DNA from: Rallus limicola
Lineage: Eukaryota > Chordata > Aves > Gruiformes > Rallidae
Reading direction: 5' to 3'
DNA: 64,000 bases
Assembly: GCA_022605955.1 (NCBI GenBank)
Contig: JAKCOZ010000002.1
Coordinates: forward strand, 70,970,783 to 71,034,782
The notes under the pieces are model-generated. The model was not told where the DNA came from and searched no databases. It was given only the letters and a program-made list of their open reading frames with translations. The translations under genes were made by a program, and so were the position numbers. Positions 34,534 through 49,000 of the stretch are shown here, in pieces; the stretch's first letter is position 1; each line of letters opens with the position of its first letter.

Positions 34534-37500
34534 ACGTTTCTTGCATGAAGGAGGAACAAAACATAAATACAGTTTTCACTGTAACAAAACATTAATAGAG
34601 TTTTCTTCAGAAAGGCAAGGATTCCTTTTTCTCTTGTCCTTCACTTCCACCCCATGAGACTTCAGAGCTAACCAGTGAAGAGTTATTTGAAGACACACCA
34701 GCATGTCCTTGCAAGTACATGACTAGGTACCAAGAAATTCCCCTGCAGGGACGTGGTGCACACCTCACTCCTAAAGGAGAATATTCTTATGTATACATCC
34801 ACATTTCTGACAGCATTGATCTGTTAGCATCAGCCTCTGCAAGTAGGATCATGTTTGTTGCTATTGGTACAGCACATTAAAAACCTGGTGTGGGTAGTCA
34901 CAAGCTATATGTGAAGAGCCTGGGCACATTAGTGAAAACTTAATTCCCTAAGTGCAGTCACTGATGGCATCAGAAACAAAGCTGACATGATAAAATGCTC
35001 CCTTCTGGAAATCCACAGAATACTGGAAATACCATCAACTTTCAAATAAAGACCATTTAAGTTAATCTTCAAAACTTACCACCCCCTGCCTTTTTCCTTT
35101 ACTCTCAAAACACTCAGAGGACTACCCCTAAAACCACCAAACCAGAGATAAATCAATCTCACCTTGCTTTGAAATCATTCACTGTAACAGATCCCACACT
35201 AACTCACAAAAAAAGCAAAACCCACAACAAGCCCTTCTGCTTTTGCTCATTTCTCGTGGTCCATCTGACACAGTTACACAGGAAATAATTCATACCAGAT
35301 GGGTGTTTTTAAGCTGAGCCCTATGTCAGGCTTGCAAAACATGACTAGTATCTATCCCATGGTAAGGGCTTGCTAATGAAGTGTAACAAAAGCAAGCAGG
35401 TGTCAAAGTTGAAGGAAGCTTTGCTGTTAGCGTATGTAGCCAAAGCTAACTGCAAAGTGGTGATACTAAATTTAGATTGCATCGTTTTATGGCTCCTTTC
35501 TGACTTGAAAAATGCAAATTGACCATTCTGTACTTGAATGACCAACACCAGGGCTAGCGGCTTCCAACTCAGTGTGTGGCACAAGGATATACACACTGCT
35601 CCAGGCAGCTTCTAGTAAGCCACTCCTGTTGAGAATGGCCAGGAGAGAGGGCAAAAAGGAGTGGAAACATTAGCAGGGTAGTCCAACTCAAGCAACTGGA
35701 GATTTCAAGGCAGAAGGGATGACCTGCAATGGTCCTAAGCCCTTACAACTAATGCTGCCTCCTGAATTCTCACAAACTGATCACTTGGACAGCTACATTA
35801 AGTTATTCCTCACTTTATGCTGCAATAAAAGAGAACTGGTTATGAGAAAGAGTCACAATGCACCAGAGCTGTACGGGTGAAGATGATGAAAAGTGGGATG
35901 ATAGACAAGCTTTACATCATACTACAGACATACCCTTCACTCCATGTAGACCCATATATGATTTTCCTCTTTCCCACACCTCTGAAGGTGAATACAGGCA
36001 TTTTAAGCTCATCTGTAACAGAGACTTTAATTACTGTAACAAAGCACTACAAATGTATTAAAGAAATGGAAAAGGGATCCAAATGTTTTATTCCCAAGTC
36101 CAGATTCCAAGGACAAATAATTATGTTGGATAAGTTAGTGTATGAGGATGCATACAAAAAAGCTGACTTCTGCAAAAGAAAAGAAACATTAAAAGACTGG
36201 TTGGAACTGATTTTTAAGCCTTATTTACAGATTGTGGTATACTTTCTCATGAACAAAATGAATATACGGGTACCCTCATACCTTCATAAGTAACTCTCCA
36301 GTCAGGCATTTTGATAAAGTCCTGATGGTTTCAGGCCAGAAAACCCTGAAGTTATGCTTGTCCTTTAACATAGCTGTTAAATGTAAATGACTCACATGGC
36401 AGACAACAGGAATGATACAAGCCAAGCACTGATTTGCAGTAACCGTGTGTGGTTTAGCTCCTGGTTCTGTGTCAGAACACAGACTTGAGATTAAGGGTAT
36501 GCTTACTGAAACCGAATTGTTTCAGTTCTGCTTCACTAGTATTGTGAAAGGCTACAGCAGAAAGACTTGAATTACCAAGTTTATAAAAGTGTGAAAACCC
36601 ACTGAAACCAATTGGTTTTGATCCCAAAGGTTGTTTTTTTCTGCAATAAATAGCAACACCACTAGATGACAAACACTGCCTTAATCTGTTATGGCCTGTT
36701 CTGGTTTTAACTCTGGAGGCTTCCCTGAATCACACATTTAAGTCTAAGAACAAGTCAAAATAGAATAGAAGATATTCAGCAATTATGACCTAACAAGCAA
36801 ATCAGTACTTCAGAGTATGATTAAACCCTTTGCAGTCTAATGCAATTTAAACATATTTCCTATAACATATGGGGAATTATTTTTTTCTGTGCTTCAGTTA
36901 GTTGTGCAACACTAGAGAAGTTCTTCAGTATGATCAACTTTTCATAAGGAAAAGGCCTCACTTGCCCAAAACTTTTAATGGAAACACATAGTTCAGACTC
37001 TGAGTTCACTACCCAAGCTTTCATTGCTCTAGTTAAACACTACAAAAATACCTGCAAGCAAAAGGGGAAGCACCATTGAACTTGACTCATGGAAAAGGTA
37101 AGTAAAGCACAGAGATTTACTTGGTTGTCAGTGACTGAAATCGGAGATGAAATGGTACCTCAAGTGCCAGAACTAACCGTGAGGAAATGAAGACACTTCA
37201 TTACAAAGATGATGGCTTTCATTAATTTCTGGAAGTCTTTAACAGTAAGTAGAGAAATAGTATTTTTTGATGCTTTCATATCCTCAAAATATTTTCAATC
37301 AATCACACAGAAAGCCTGAGAGAGGTTTTGTGGCTAAGGCATCAATAACAATGTGAGGTTCCATACTTTTAAGGTCAAAGCATAGGTGAAATCTTAACAT
37401 GCAGGTAAAGTTTCACTTCACATACTTATAGGTCAGCAGTAAAAAAAACAGCAGTGGTGTAACATCTACATTTTTAGATCTAAAGTAAGTATCCTTTTTA

Positions 37501-38891
37501 TCCCTATATTTATGCTGTTCAAACACAAACAAAACAATTTCCTGTGGTTCAATCTTGGTTTCTATCCAACTGCATGGGTGGTATCATGAGGCTGCTGGGA
37601 CAGAAGAAAAATGGCAGTGATGTTCCACAGGACCACCAAATCTCCTTGGCTTCTCCAGTTCCCTTCCAACCCTCCAAGTGAAAGACATGACTCTTCCCAA
37701 ACCATACCACCTCAACTATTAGCAGGCTATTACTTCTCCACTGTGGTTATGTACATACAATTAAAAGGCTGTGTGCATCTGCTGGTAACAAAAAAATAAT
37801 AGTTGCTTTCATTTCTGGACTGGTTCAAAGTCCTGAATCAGGGCTCCAAAATTACACACGCCTTCCAGTAAGAACCAGGTAACTCAAGCACTTTATTCTG
37901 TGTCTTGAAGCCTAATAAATGTTTTCACTAACAGAAAAACAACATATACTCAAAGGCATACTGCCTGCCACCCAGCACTGCAGGAATCTATGCACACCAC
38001 CATGGAAAAACTGTGGTAGAGAATTGAGATTTTTTTGTTTTGTTTGAGAAAGAGTATGTGATTGCAGGTCATCTTCTCACCCAGAGGAATGGAGGGAAAT
38101 AGTTACTTTGAGCTGTCTAGCTTGCAACTGTGATCCTACTTCTAGAGATGCTGCAGAAATGGGGCTTCTGCATTTCACCACCACTTGGACACACTGACTC
38201 CAGTTGGGCTCACCTTTTAGAGATCCAACTTGCCCAGAAACTCCCAAGTCACAGCCAAGATACACCAACACTGGTGCATGGTGGTCAGCAACCAATTTGA
38301 AATAAATTTCTTTTTAATTAAAAAGTTATTTCTAGCTTAATGTGCTCTGCAGTTAACCTTGAAAAAAAAAATAGTATCATGCTTGAAGTATGAGCTTTCC
38401 TCTCTTTCTGTTGTCTCCTGTTTGGGAGGGGATCAGGCAGTTTCCTTACAAGACATGCTTCCTATCTCTAAAAACTTACAGTTTACGTTTAACAAGATAG
38501 AAAAGTAAATTACCAAAATCTCTACTCCTACAACATCACAAGTATCTTGTAATTGGTGTCTCAGACTAGGCATTTCTATTATTTCTTGCTTGTAAGGGGT
38601 TTCCTGCTTCCCACTCAAAACAACAAGTTTCAACACTCCTCACAAGCTCTTGATTCTTCTGGGAACACACCAATACATTTTGGACAGGCAGACTGCTTCT
38701 CTCCCTCAAGATACACACATGAGAGATGACTCAGAGCTCCACCATTACTTCTCCTATTCCACATATATAATGTGTTTGCTACGCTGATTTGTCTTCCTGC
38801 CCAACAACCCATATACAGCCAGCAACTGGTTAAAAATTAGGTGCATTTATGTCAGCATTTTGGGAAGGACAACCACATCATTAGGATTTGA

Positions 38892-39012
38892 CATTTTTAA
38901 GACCTGGCTTGACAAATGTCTAAACAACCTAGTCTGCATTCAGTGCTGACCCAGTTACAGGCAAGGGGGCTGGACTAGGTGACCTCCAGAAGTCCTTTCC
39001 ATCCTCTCCATA
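38892..39012 (+). mobile_element. CR1-like LINE fragment in sense orientation
   Basis: Reads forward as the CR1 3' region: 'aagacctggcttgacaaatg', then 'gggggctggactaggtgacc' and 'tccagaagtcctttccatcc'. The end is degraded and no terminal repeat remains. Confidence 0.8.
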
Positions 39013-41043
39013 GTCTGGAGGAATCCTGACAGCAAACAACTGTACAGCTACCAAATTATTTATCTGCACCGCTGGACTTACATTAAGGCACAAGTTTGGT
39101 ATCAAAGTGTTCAAGTGACTCAACCAGAAGAAGTAGATATTCCCTACATGAAGGCTTTAGCTAAAGCAGACCACTGGGTTTGGTTTACAAGCTGCCACAT
39201 AGCTACAGTGAGTGTATATAGAGTATTACTTCAAAAAAACTTTAAAAATATATGGCATAAGCAGCAGTGGATAGGGTTTTACCTTGAAAGTCTGCTCATG
39301 TAACACAGCAGGGCTTTGGCAGCAATACCAAGTAACTTGTACCTTCCCCCCCCACCTCAATGTTCCTCTTCCCAGCCCGTACCCCAATCCTCTGACCCGC
39401 TCCAGTGCTATGCTGCCCACAGAGCAAGGAACGCTGCTTAAGAATTCCCTTGGCAAGGGATGGGGAGGTTTCCCGATAGCGTCTAACGCACCAAATCCTA
39501 CTTTGCAGCACCAAAACATTGCATAAGCGAGATGAAGGGGTAAGATGTGCTAGGAATGGTGGGCACTGGCACTGGAGCCCACATGAAACAAGAGAGTAAT
39601 TCTACTGAGCAGCACTGAAGTTCCAGTCTCGTCAGACCACGGCACGAGTTTGAAACACCCAGGTGGTGCTTCACGCTTTTACCCTCAACAGCCTTTTTCC
39701 AGTAGGAAACATTTGGAAGGTATTGTACTGACTACTGCCATTGCAACATAGACTTTGTTAAGGAGTGACTGTTTCAGCTAAAGAAACTAGGGAATAAATG
39801 TTTTTATCTTCAACCAAAAATGACTTCTTCTGAAAGTGATTCTGCTTTTTCTTTCTATAGGAAATAAGATAGTCCTGTATCCCAGCCATGCTTGTATTTC
39901 TTTCTAGTGTCATAAATCTACTCTGGATTAATAATCTGAAGGACAATTATACATCTGTATCTATATCCATCTGAGATCTTCTAAGATCATAATTACAGAT
40001 CAGAAAGCTCTAAATTGGTATGCAGAGAGGTGATGAGTCTTCTAAGAAACGGGTGGCTTACAGGTAGGTACCTCCTTCACTGAACAAGTCCCTCACGTTT
40101 GCAAGGATCAGAGAATATCCTACACATACTTGGAGGGACTCATCCCAAAAAAACACTACAGACAGATTTTTATCATGCTTCACTACCTGTGTATAATTAC
40201 GAGGAGTATTTTGGGCTGTTTTATGATCTTAGATTGAGCAGGGTTAAAAAACCCAACAAACAAACAGGTTTTACTGGGTATAGCTGGGTGTGCACACTTT
40301 CCAAATTACAGCGTGCTGTACTGTACTCATTTACAGCCAGGCTACCTTTGCAATTAGCTAGATTGCCACACTTTGTTAAAAAAAAAAAGAAAAAAGCAGC
40401 ACATAACCTACAAGACCATTTCTTAATGACAGCAGTACAATGACAGAAGGCAGTTTCCAGTCACCAGCCTACAGACTTATTTTGAGATTTCCCTCCCTCC
40501 TCCCTCCCCACCTTTGGCATTAAACAGTCTGAGCTTAATTAGGGATTCAATGGTAGTCTGTCCTTCGATTATGATCCTTCCTCTTTCTAGAAATTCTACA
40601 GGTGTACCAAAGTTAGGTTGAGCAAAATATGCTATATCCTGAAATATGGGCTTATTCCCATTGGGCTAAGCATACTGTTGCTTAGCTTTGTACCCGAGCT
40701 CAGTATTTTTCTGCTCTCCACTGGTAAGTATTTTGAGTCACATTAGTTGTAATTCTATAAATTATTATATGACATAACTATAAATAATACTTATATGTTG
40801 TTTCTAATAGCACTACACCCTTCTAAACACATTCCTTAGAAGATGAGATTTTTACAACAAGGTGTAACCTGCCTTTTTTCCCCTGCCCTTGTATTAGCAA
40901 TTTATGGTTTAAATAGAATCATATTTCACATAAAAAATGCAGCTCTGTACCACCCTAAAGTTTCTGTCAAAAAGTACATTACACATACTGTTAATTTTAA
41001 GAAACTGATTAAGTGCCATTAATTCAGTGAAAAATTCTCTTAC

Positions 41044-41239
41044 CAGAGCTTGATGGTGGGACAGTTCCTTTGTGAGAAGGTGCTTTAACTGGGCAGATAG
41101 TTTTATTTTCACATCCTCTCTTCAAGGGCAACACAGATGGCACCATTTTAACCTTGGGAGACGATACGTTTTGTAGTGTGATTGGCCCCTTCTTTGGAAT
41201 GGATTTCCTTTGTGCTGTCCCATCTTTCACAGAAGGGAT
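41044..41239 (-). CDS. MTUS1: MTUS1 second coding exon (basic, Ser/Pro-rich)
   Basis: 196 nt, 65 codons plus one base, entering in phase 0 and leaving in phase 1. The acceptor has a long T-rich tract ending CAATAG; the donor is TCTG|GTAAGAG. It encodes long-isoform residues 684-748 and the first base of 749, beginning IPSVKDGTAQRKS and ending VPPSSSG. It aligns with the human segment that ends in SSSG after a Lys/Arg/Pro-rich stretch (VSSPKVKMVPS here). The phase matches the preceding large exon directly, so no missing exon is required between them. It forms part of the positively charged, unstructured microtubule-binding region of the long isoform; it has no folded domain. About 1.8 kb of intron separates it from the large exon. 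Confidence 0.93.
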
Positions 41240-42999
41240 CTATTGAAAAAGAAAACAAACCCAAAAGACAAAAAAACAACCACACATCACCACTGTGAGA
41301 AGCTGAAGATGTTCCTTTCCACCATCTACCCTGAAATAGTGACCACACAGGTAAGGGATATACTCAGCTGTTGGCTGTCACATTGTCCAAACCTGCAGTT
41401 CAGAACATCAAGAATCATCTGAATGACCCTCAGCAAAACAATGCTATAAATTTGAAGCTAATTGGTGGTAATGACAAATACACTAAAGAGGTTACAGAGG
41501 CCATTTACATCAGAATTTCTTCCTCTTCCTCCCCAAACACTAATTAAGCCATTCAATTACATGACTGCACCTAATCTCAAGATGAATTCTTTGCCAGCCT
41601 TTCCAATAAGTTTCCTGGTCTAGGTATTAAGTTACAAGACAGAAACAGGTTAAAATCTTTCACATTTAGGTGCCATAGAAAAAAAAATAAATTCAGAAGA
41701 GGACCCAAGACAAGCTTAAAATACCTAGCTTCTATGTAGCACCCCTCTAACTCTCATACAGAACTCTGGCTGCAGTTTATCTGGGCATTAACTCATGACC
41801 ACACACGCTGAAAAGCCACGGCTATAGAGCTAAACTCAAAAGAATGTAGAGTTCTTCACATGCTTTCCTGTGACTAGAGATGATGTGTAGTAATACAGTC
41901 CTAATAATGCATATCCCACTTGTGACTCCAGTCCTCATCTTCATTTCCAGAAGTTAACCTCTCCTTTTCACAAGGCTGCTAATTAAACTTTGTCCAACTT
42001 ATTGGGCTACTGCATGTTCTACAGAAATTTGCTATGGACTTTCCAAGTACCAGCAGAACAATTAATATCACAAAATATCAACAGCCACCTCCACAACAGA
42101 GTGAATTAAAAATACTCACTCCAACCCCCAGCACCAAAAGGGAGGAGTGAAGCAGAATCCAAGCTCTGAAAGACTTTAGAGTTTAAATAGACCATCCTTG
42201 CTTTCATGTTAATTTATCCTTTCAAGTTAAACTATTTATTGCAATAAATATTATTTATTAATTCTGTAATGTTTAACATATTGGCAGCTGCTCCTTGTTT
42301 ACTTTAAGTAGCTTCCTCCATATACTGAGCTTTACTGGAATTTTTCTGACAAACAATTAAAGCCTTACAAAAATAGAAACACCAGTTTTACCAGTAACAG
42401 CTGTTGACTCCATCTCCCTGACTTGACATAAGCTGCTGAACCCACAAATGAACAACAGAAGGGACTCTGAACATCCAGATTCCAACTCTGTGTCCCTACC
42501 ATGCCTCCTGTGATCTCGATGGTCCCAGCTCTGAAGTTCTCTTCTTTCTCAATGTTCCTTTTTAACCTCCTTTCAGAGCATTTGAAAGCAGCACGTTTCT
42601 CCTGACAGGCAGCTGACTCGTCCAAAAACATTTCCCAACCAACCAGCACACGCATACCTCCCGGCCAGGAAGTTTGCACCTTCCAGCTGGCTGGCTGCCT
42701 CAAACCAGGTATATGCCCTCTGCATGAGAAATATTCCCTGGCTACTCTTAATTATTATTCTAGTAAGTCCCAGCTCAACTTCAAATAAACAAACTCACAA
42801 ATTATTCCATGCAGAGAGAGAAATTACTAAACTAAGATGGTAAAAATAAAACACTTGACCAACTTGGACTTGGGGCTTTGCATGACTTAATACTATTGTT
42901 AACATACACACAACATTTCTGTAAGCAAATATCTCTTCAGTGCTATAAAATGCAGAATATTGTTTTTCCAAACACACAAAACATAAGAAAAAAGCTTAC
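41240..42999 (-). other. MTUS1: MTUS1 intron between the large exon and the 196-nt exon
   Basis: About 1.76 kb of AT-rich sequence. A minus-strand open frame of 112 codons at 42365-42703 shows no MTUS1 similarity and is not needed, because flanking exon phases already match. No repeat is recognised. Confidence 0.8.
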
Positions 43000-45229
43000 C
43001 AGAGGAACAGAGTGCAGGTCAAACGTTTCATTTGCCACATCTTTTAACACGGCTTTTTCCAGAAGAATTTCCATGTTGCTGTTCTGCTCTTTTTCCTCTC
43101 CAGTTGGATAGATGTTTTCAGCACAGGGCTGCATTAAAGAGTCTGAACTTTCCATTTTATCATTAAGCATCTCTTTTGAGCTCTCTACACACACTGAAAG
43201 CGCAGCAGAAACCAAGGAGCATACCGAGTGAGTAGAGCTTGCTTTGCCAAGGTCTTCCGGATTCTCCTTCAACACAGGTGCCTTTGAAGCCTTGTGGGAA
43301 GCGTTTCTGGGATGTGCTGTGGCATGTACAACTTGGCTAGTGAAGAGGTGTTTGTTATGTTGTAGCTTATGGGACTTATTCACAGGCAGTTCCACTTTAG
43401 TATCTTTAGCTAGATCTACTTTCTTTTTCAGCACTTTTATAGAGGGGGACAAATGCCTCGGGGAAGCAACCAGTGAAGATGAGGAGACAGTTAATAGCTG
43501 GGGGGACTGAGGAGCCTGTTTTAATGCTGCGCTGCTTCTTGGCTGTACTGCAGGCCTAGACATAACCTTTGGTTTAATGTTTTTGAAATTAGGTTTGGGA
43601 AAACTAACAATCTCCGATTTCTTTGCTTTGGTTATTGTTGACACGATAGCAGACCTGCCCACTGTTTTTCCTGCAGTTTGACCTGAACCAGTTTTAGGCA
43701 AAGGCCTTCTATTACAACCTCCTACAAACACCTCATTTGGTCTTTGTTTAGGAGACTTGTCTCCAAGTTCTCCCAAAGCTGAAACAGAAAAAGTTGTGTC
43801 TTTTGATGGCTCTTTAGGGGTTGAAGTATATAGAGCAGAATCACCTTCAGCAGCCGCAGGACAGAAGACCAAAAAAGTTGCTTCAGATTCCAGGTCAGGT
43901 ATAACACCCCTCTTCAATTTTGGTGTGTTGAAAGAGGTGACCCGCACATCCCGCAGAGCGGCATTTCCAGACATACTTTGTTCTTTGGCTAACAGTTCAC
44001 TGGTTTTCTTTGATACTTGTTCTCCATCCATTTTATCTGCAGGGAAAAGGTGCACATTGCTTACAGAGCTATGCACACATTTTTCAGCAACAGAATTCCC
44101 AGCTTGATCGTGGTCAGCGATATCCTGAGAGGATTTCGCTCTGTCATCTTCATTAAAATTAACGCACAGTGATAATGTGTCTCGCCTATGGTGATCTATA
44201 CATCTGGCAGCTGGTTGTACAGACTCTGATTCCAATTCCTGTGATTCTTTATTAGTCTTGTTAATGTTTTTTAGACTCTGTTCATCACCTGCAGAGGCAG
44301 AACAATATACTTTGAGTTGTGAACAGGCATCTGAGCTTTCTGAGGCCACTATCTTAGAGGAGACATTAGGTGTTTGTTCTGAGCTGGCACTATCAAATTT
44401 CTCTCTTGCACATATTCCAAAAGAGGAGACTAGTGTTTCCCTCTGATGCATTTCATCATTCTGATCGGTTCCCAGAGTTTCACCTACATCATCAGTAACA
44501 TCCAGTGTCAGGTGACATTGTGCCCTGTCCTGCATCAGGGACTGCACGTTCTGCTCTGAAGCAGGTAGAGGTAATACACATTTAGAGTCAGTGTGACTGT
44601 AAGGCACCGATTGTTTGATACTCTGATCTTGCATTTTCACTATAGCAATGTTACCTTGCAGCAAGTTTGTTGTTTCTTCCAAGTCACAGTTCAAAGTATA
44701 CACACAGGTCTGCCTAGTTACAGAAGACTGGCATGCAGCACCTGCAACTCCCAGCAGAGCCCCTGTGCAGTTGTTATATGTACTAGGTGTCTTCTGTAGA
44801 CAAAGTGCTTCAATACAACGCTGTTTTAAGAGAATACTTCTGAAGTCACTCTCATTTTCAAGACTGGCATCGTCTTCCTGGTCTGTCACTATGTTTTGGT
44901 CAGTTGAATTCCTGCGTATCTGGGTGGCACAACTCTTTGAGGAAGGTGCAGCTCTGTCACACGCATAGTTGTTTCCATTTTCATCCCTTATAAGTAACGA
45001 AGGCTTCAAGCCGTTCTTCGCTTTGTCATCTGACTTCTCAAAACTCATTTTGAGCTATTTGAAGCTATTTTCATTTTATACTTATTTAAAATCCCAGAGA
45101 ATGTAGATTCTTCTGAACTTAGTAGAATAGGAAAAAAACCCAGCTTTTCACTGTAACGTGTCAACTGTCCCAAAAAATATTTAAAAAATAGTTCTTTGTT
45201 TTCATGTTTTCTAGGAGGACTCAAAATTT
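43000..45229 (-). CDS. MTUS1: MTUS1 large first coding exon (ATIP3-type N-terminus), with probable 5' UTR
   Basis: Coding part 45048 down to 43000: 683 codons ending exactly in phase 0 at a CTG|GTAAGC donor. The ATG at 45048 is fixed by an in-frame TAG three codons upstream. A good acceptor (pyrimidine tract then TAG) puts the exon start near 45229, leaving about 180 nt of 5' UTR (inferred). The first ~400 residues are acidic, Ser/Thr-rich, low in complexity and diverged. The second half is recognisably MTUS1: a TFSVS block near residues 410-425, FPKPNFKNIKPKVMSR at 483-498, and a basic stretch 556-591 (VNKSHKLQHNK followed by TSQVVHATAHPRNASHK). These match the human long isoform closely. 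Known role of the family: ATIP3 binds and stabilises microtubules through its central basic region and restrains mitosis and migration. No enzyme motif, signal peptide or membrane segment is seen. The ORF runs 18 more codons into the intron before a stop; that tail is not exonic. Confidence 0.95.
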
Positions 45230-45980
45230 CTAGAATAGAAAAGAAATGAAAAATGATTAGTCAAACCAGAATTTTAAGACAATAATCATTCTTAAGATAC
45301 TAACCTTTGAATCGAGTACAGCCGTTTTAACCAACTTCCTTAAGGACACTATGCTTTTACAATGATGCCATCTGCATATATTTACCTGTATTTCCATTTC
45401 CTTAACTGCCAAACAACTTTTGAACCCTTTGGTCAGCTGCAATCAAGCATGATTTTAAGCTCACATTCTCAGATCCTTGGGTTTGCTCGGCTCAAACACA
45501 AGCAGGTAAGAACCATGTAAGAAAAGTCTATCCAAAACTGAATACCAGACTCAGGCAGCTCTCAGTCACAAGCTGCAGCTAGGAGAACTTTTGGGAAGAA
45601 TCCCTAAATGTCCATACTGTCCTTACACTCAGCATTTAGTCCTGGTTACTGCTAGGGAAAGGACACAGCTTTTACAGAGGAAATCAATGACTGCTCTGAA
45701 AAACAAGTGGGTGCCATAACAAGAAAGGCAGCTCTTGATTTAGTCTCTGACAAAGACGTTTAAAACCTCACAGAAACCATATAAACCATACTGGAAACCA
45801 CAGCAGGGGAAAGAAAACAAACTCTTATCAACAACCACTTTGTAAAGCATAAACAAAACCAGCACACTTAGTAATGAAAGGTAAGTTACTAAAAGTAAGA
45901 AAGCATCATTCAAGAAGCTGACTTTTTTCCTTAAACCTGATTTTCTTCAGCCAGAAACATTGTTTGAAAAACTATATTCA

Positions 45981-46006
45981 AAATAAATGAATTTATTCAT
46001 TTATTT
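45981..46006. repeat. A/T-rich inverted repeat
   Basis: AAATAAATGAA and its exact complement TTCATTTATTT are separated by four bases, followed by more ATTTT motifs. Probably low-complexity sequence. Confidence 0.7.
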
Positions 46007-49000
46007 TCATCTTTATTTTCTTTCTTTATTTTCACCTTTTCATCTCAATTAAAATTATAAAGCTTTCCAGACAGGTCCTAGGGCCTGTGAACAGTTCTGA
46101 GTACAAAATCAGCGCTCAAATTAAGACCATTCCAGAACTGCAGGAATTTGGGTGCTCACTATGGATCAACATGGCTTCTGGGCCACAACCTTGTCTTTAC
46201 ATGAGACTTTAAACATCTGTCTCAGACTGAGGGTAAAAAGACCATGGTACAAGGATCAACAAGCTACTGAGATCAGATAGCAGCCTCCTCTTCCCCTCCT
46301 TCCTCCCCTAAGATGAAATGGCTTGACTAGCTTAAAATCTTCTGGTTCCTCAAGGCTGGTTGAGATCTTAGCCAACTCACTATTATTCAATCCCTACAGA
46401 AGCACGAACAATTCTAACACCCTTATTTTCATCTTCCATTAGGAAACCTAAAGCAGATTCAAGAGTCCTTCCAAAAAAAAGTCTTCCCTGAAGGCAGGGC
46501 AAGAACCTGTCCTGAATAATTTTCCATTGATTAAAGTCAATCACAAAATCAACTGCTGAAAAATATTTGCAAACTTTGCTTTCACTCTTGTTTTGACACT
46601 TGGAAACTAGTTTCTGCTTGTCTGGAGACCAGCCTGTAATGCAGCTTGCTCACCGAGTCATGCAACAAAAAGTCAAGAGTCCATTTTGATCCAGCATTAG
46701 CTCAGATCCAACCAGCAGCCTTATCTCTTTTGCAAGCCTTCTTGGTACAGAAACCAAGGAAGTTCAATATGCCAAGACCTAGCAAAACTGAGATACCAGG
46801 AATTTAAAGAATGACGTTAGCTTATAGTATGCATACCTAATAATGCCAAAATTTGAAACACAGGCAGCTAAGTAAACCCTGATCCAGTCAGTGCTGAAGA
46901 ATGGTCCAAGAAAAACAGAAGTAGTTGAGACTGAATAGAAAAATGAGGAAATGTGTTAAAGTTGCATATCCGAATAATATGTAGAAGTCTGCTCACTCAG
47001 TGCTCTAGATTTTCACATAAGAATATAGAGAAAAACCCTACCAACTCAACTATTTTTGAAGCAAATTTTCACTTTAGTAATCAGTACTTTTCAGGACCCT
47101 CAAATACAGCTTCATATCCACATTAAGTGGATATTAGAAGTGTCCTGCACAAAAAGTGAAGTATTTCTAAAGATTAGCTATACTCCATAAAAACCTATTA
47201 GTAAAAATTAGCATTAGTCCTGAAGATATTGGCATTCTGTAACTGTGCAGATACTAACATGTTCATCAGTTTATGAGGAGCACTCCTGGTGATAAGAAGT
47301 TCTTTAGATTTAAGGCCTTCCATAGGATGCTAATGAAAAGTTAACCTCAGCCAGTGTCTCCTCCACAGGAGTGGTCAGTAGCAAATGCACAGACACAACA
47401 TTCCTTCCCAAGAACACACTGCTCCTGGCAACAAGCCACTAAGGGAATTCTCTAAACTACTACCACTACACATGACAAAAAAGTCTTAGCTAACAGAGCT
47501 CCAAGCGTTCCCCTTCCTCAACAGATACAAGAGCTTGAGGTAGCAGAAGCATCACTTCGAAAAGAGGGAGAGGAGGAGCTTGACAAGCAGATTCTTTTAA
47601 AAACAGAGGTGATGAGCTGCTGGCAGTGCCAGATTCAAGAGAAATACACTACTACACACAGAGCCAGGCTCTGAGCAAGATCTCATCAGTTCTGTTAATC
47701 TAGAGGAGGTGTCTGGGGGTGAGGGCAGAAGGACAGACAGCAATTCATTCAGCCACAGGTAAACAACACTCAAAATCTTATCAATCACTACAGAGCATAT
47801 GAGCTACCCATCTATAAATTACTCTAAGAGCTCAAGCCACCACATAGCAATAATTTACACTTCCCCTGGTACTCAGTTCTTTCACCCACACCATCACATG
47901 GTGCTTACTCAAACCCAGCAGCTATGTTTGTGTAGCCTGCAGAAAGCAGGGGGGGGAATAAATTCGGAAGGTGCGTGCCCAGACATGCAGGAAGGCAGTC
48001 TGTAAGTGCTCTCATCAGTTGAGCATGCTTTGACACCAGACAAAAGGCACCATGTTCTGGAACACAACACAACCACACAAGCCTGACTTTTTCAGCATGT
48101 ACACCTGAAAGCAGAGATGGCAGCACCCAGATGGGAGTCTGCAGCGACCAGCATCCATCCATCGTGGTCTGTCCAGTATTGCTCACACGTGTTCCATATA
48201 AAAAGCACTGTAAAACCCCACATTTTCACATAGTTTTTTTTTGGGTAACCCAAAATTTTCAGAATCACAACTTCAGAGCTCCCTGTGCAAGCTCAGTAAT
48301 GTCCCATCCTCACATACATGAGTCTGTTGCCAAGTTCAGTTCGAAAAGAGGGCGTGTTAAACACCCACATCTACATCATCCAAACACTAATAACATTACA
48401 AGTGCAATCCACTCCTAGAAGTGAATTACATGGAAGTGCTCATATGCTAACAGCACTGCTTGCTTAAGGACACAGAGAATCATCAGTACTGGCACTGTGA
48501 AGGCGTTTTGTTTAGAACCAAAAAATCCCCCCACCCACCCAAGGGTAGCTATGGGACATCTGTACACATTGCTCACAGCCATTTTAAAAATCAAAACTAA
48601 TGGAGACACTTGCAGTGGTAATTTGTGTATTATTTCTGTTAATGTTTGCAAGCAATCATACAGGCAGTAGTACCACTTCTACCAACATGAACCATCAGGT
48701 TCTGCCTCCTAGTTGGCTAATTGCCAGCCTGCTTCAGGACTGAAGCACCAGCTCACATACAAGCCATAGCAACCAAGGCACGTGAATTTGAACCCGTTAC
48801 ATCTTGGCACTATGACATGGAAGAAGTGGAAAGGCAATTGAGCATACAGTTGCAGAAATCAGAGATCCTAAAGTTGCAAGAGAGGTGCTGTCTTTCCATA
48901 GAATGTTCAAACCATGACACCATCAGACTATACCAAAACACAGGACTGCTAATGCTAACTGGGGCATCCAACCTGGCAGCTTGCTCTTACTAGTGACTGA

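Larger units (their letters stand above)
29239..41043 (-). other. MTUS1: Large MTUS1 intron between the 196-nt and 177-nt exons
   Basis: About 11.8 kb with three CR1 fragments (near 29.9, 34.4 and 38.9 kb). A GC-richer patch at about 39340-39520, including a run of Cs, is open on both strands but matches nothing I know. No exon is supportable. Confidence 0.8.

Noticed and set aside
35877..36293. 138-codon plus-strand open frame
   Set aside because: Composition is that of AT-rich non-coding sequence; no domain or conserved motif seen.
39226..39526. GC-richer patch with open frames on both strands
   Set aside because: No splice-consistent exon and no known protein similarity.
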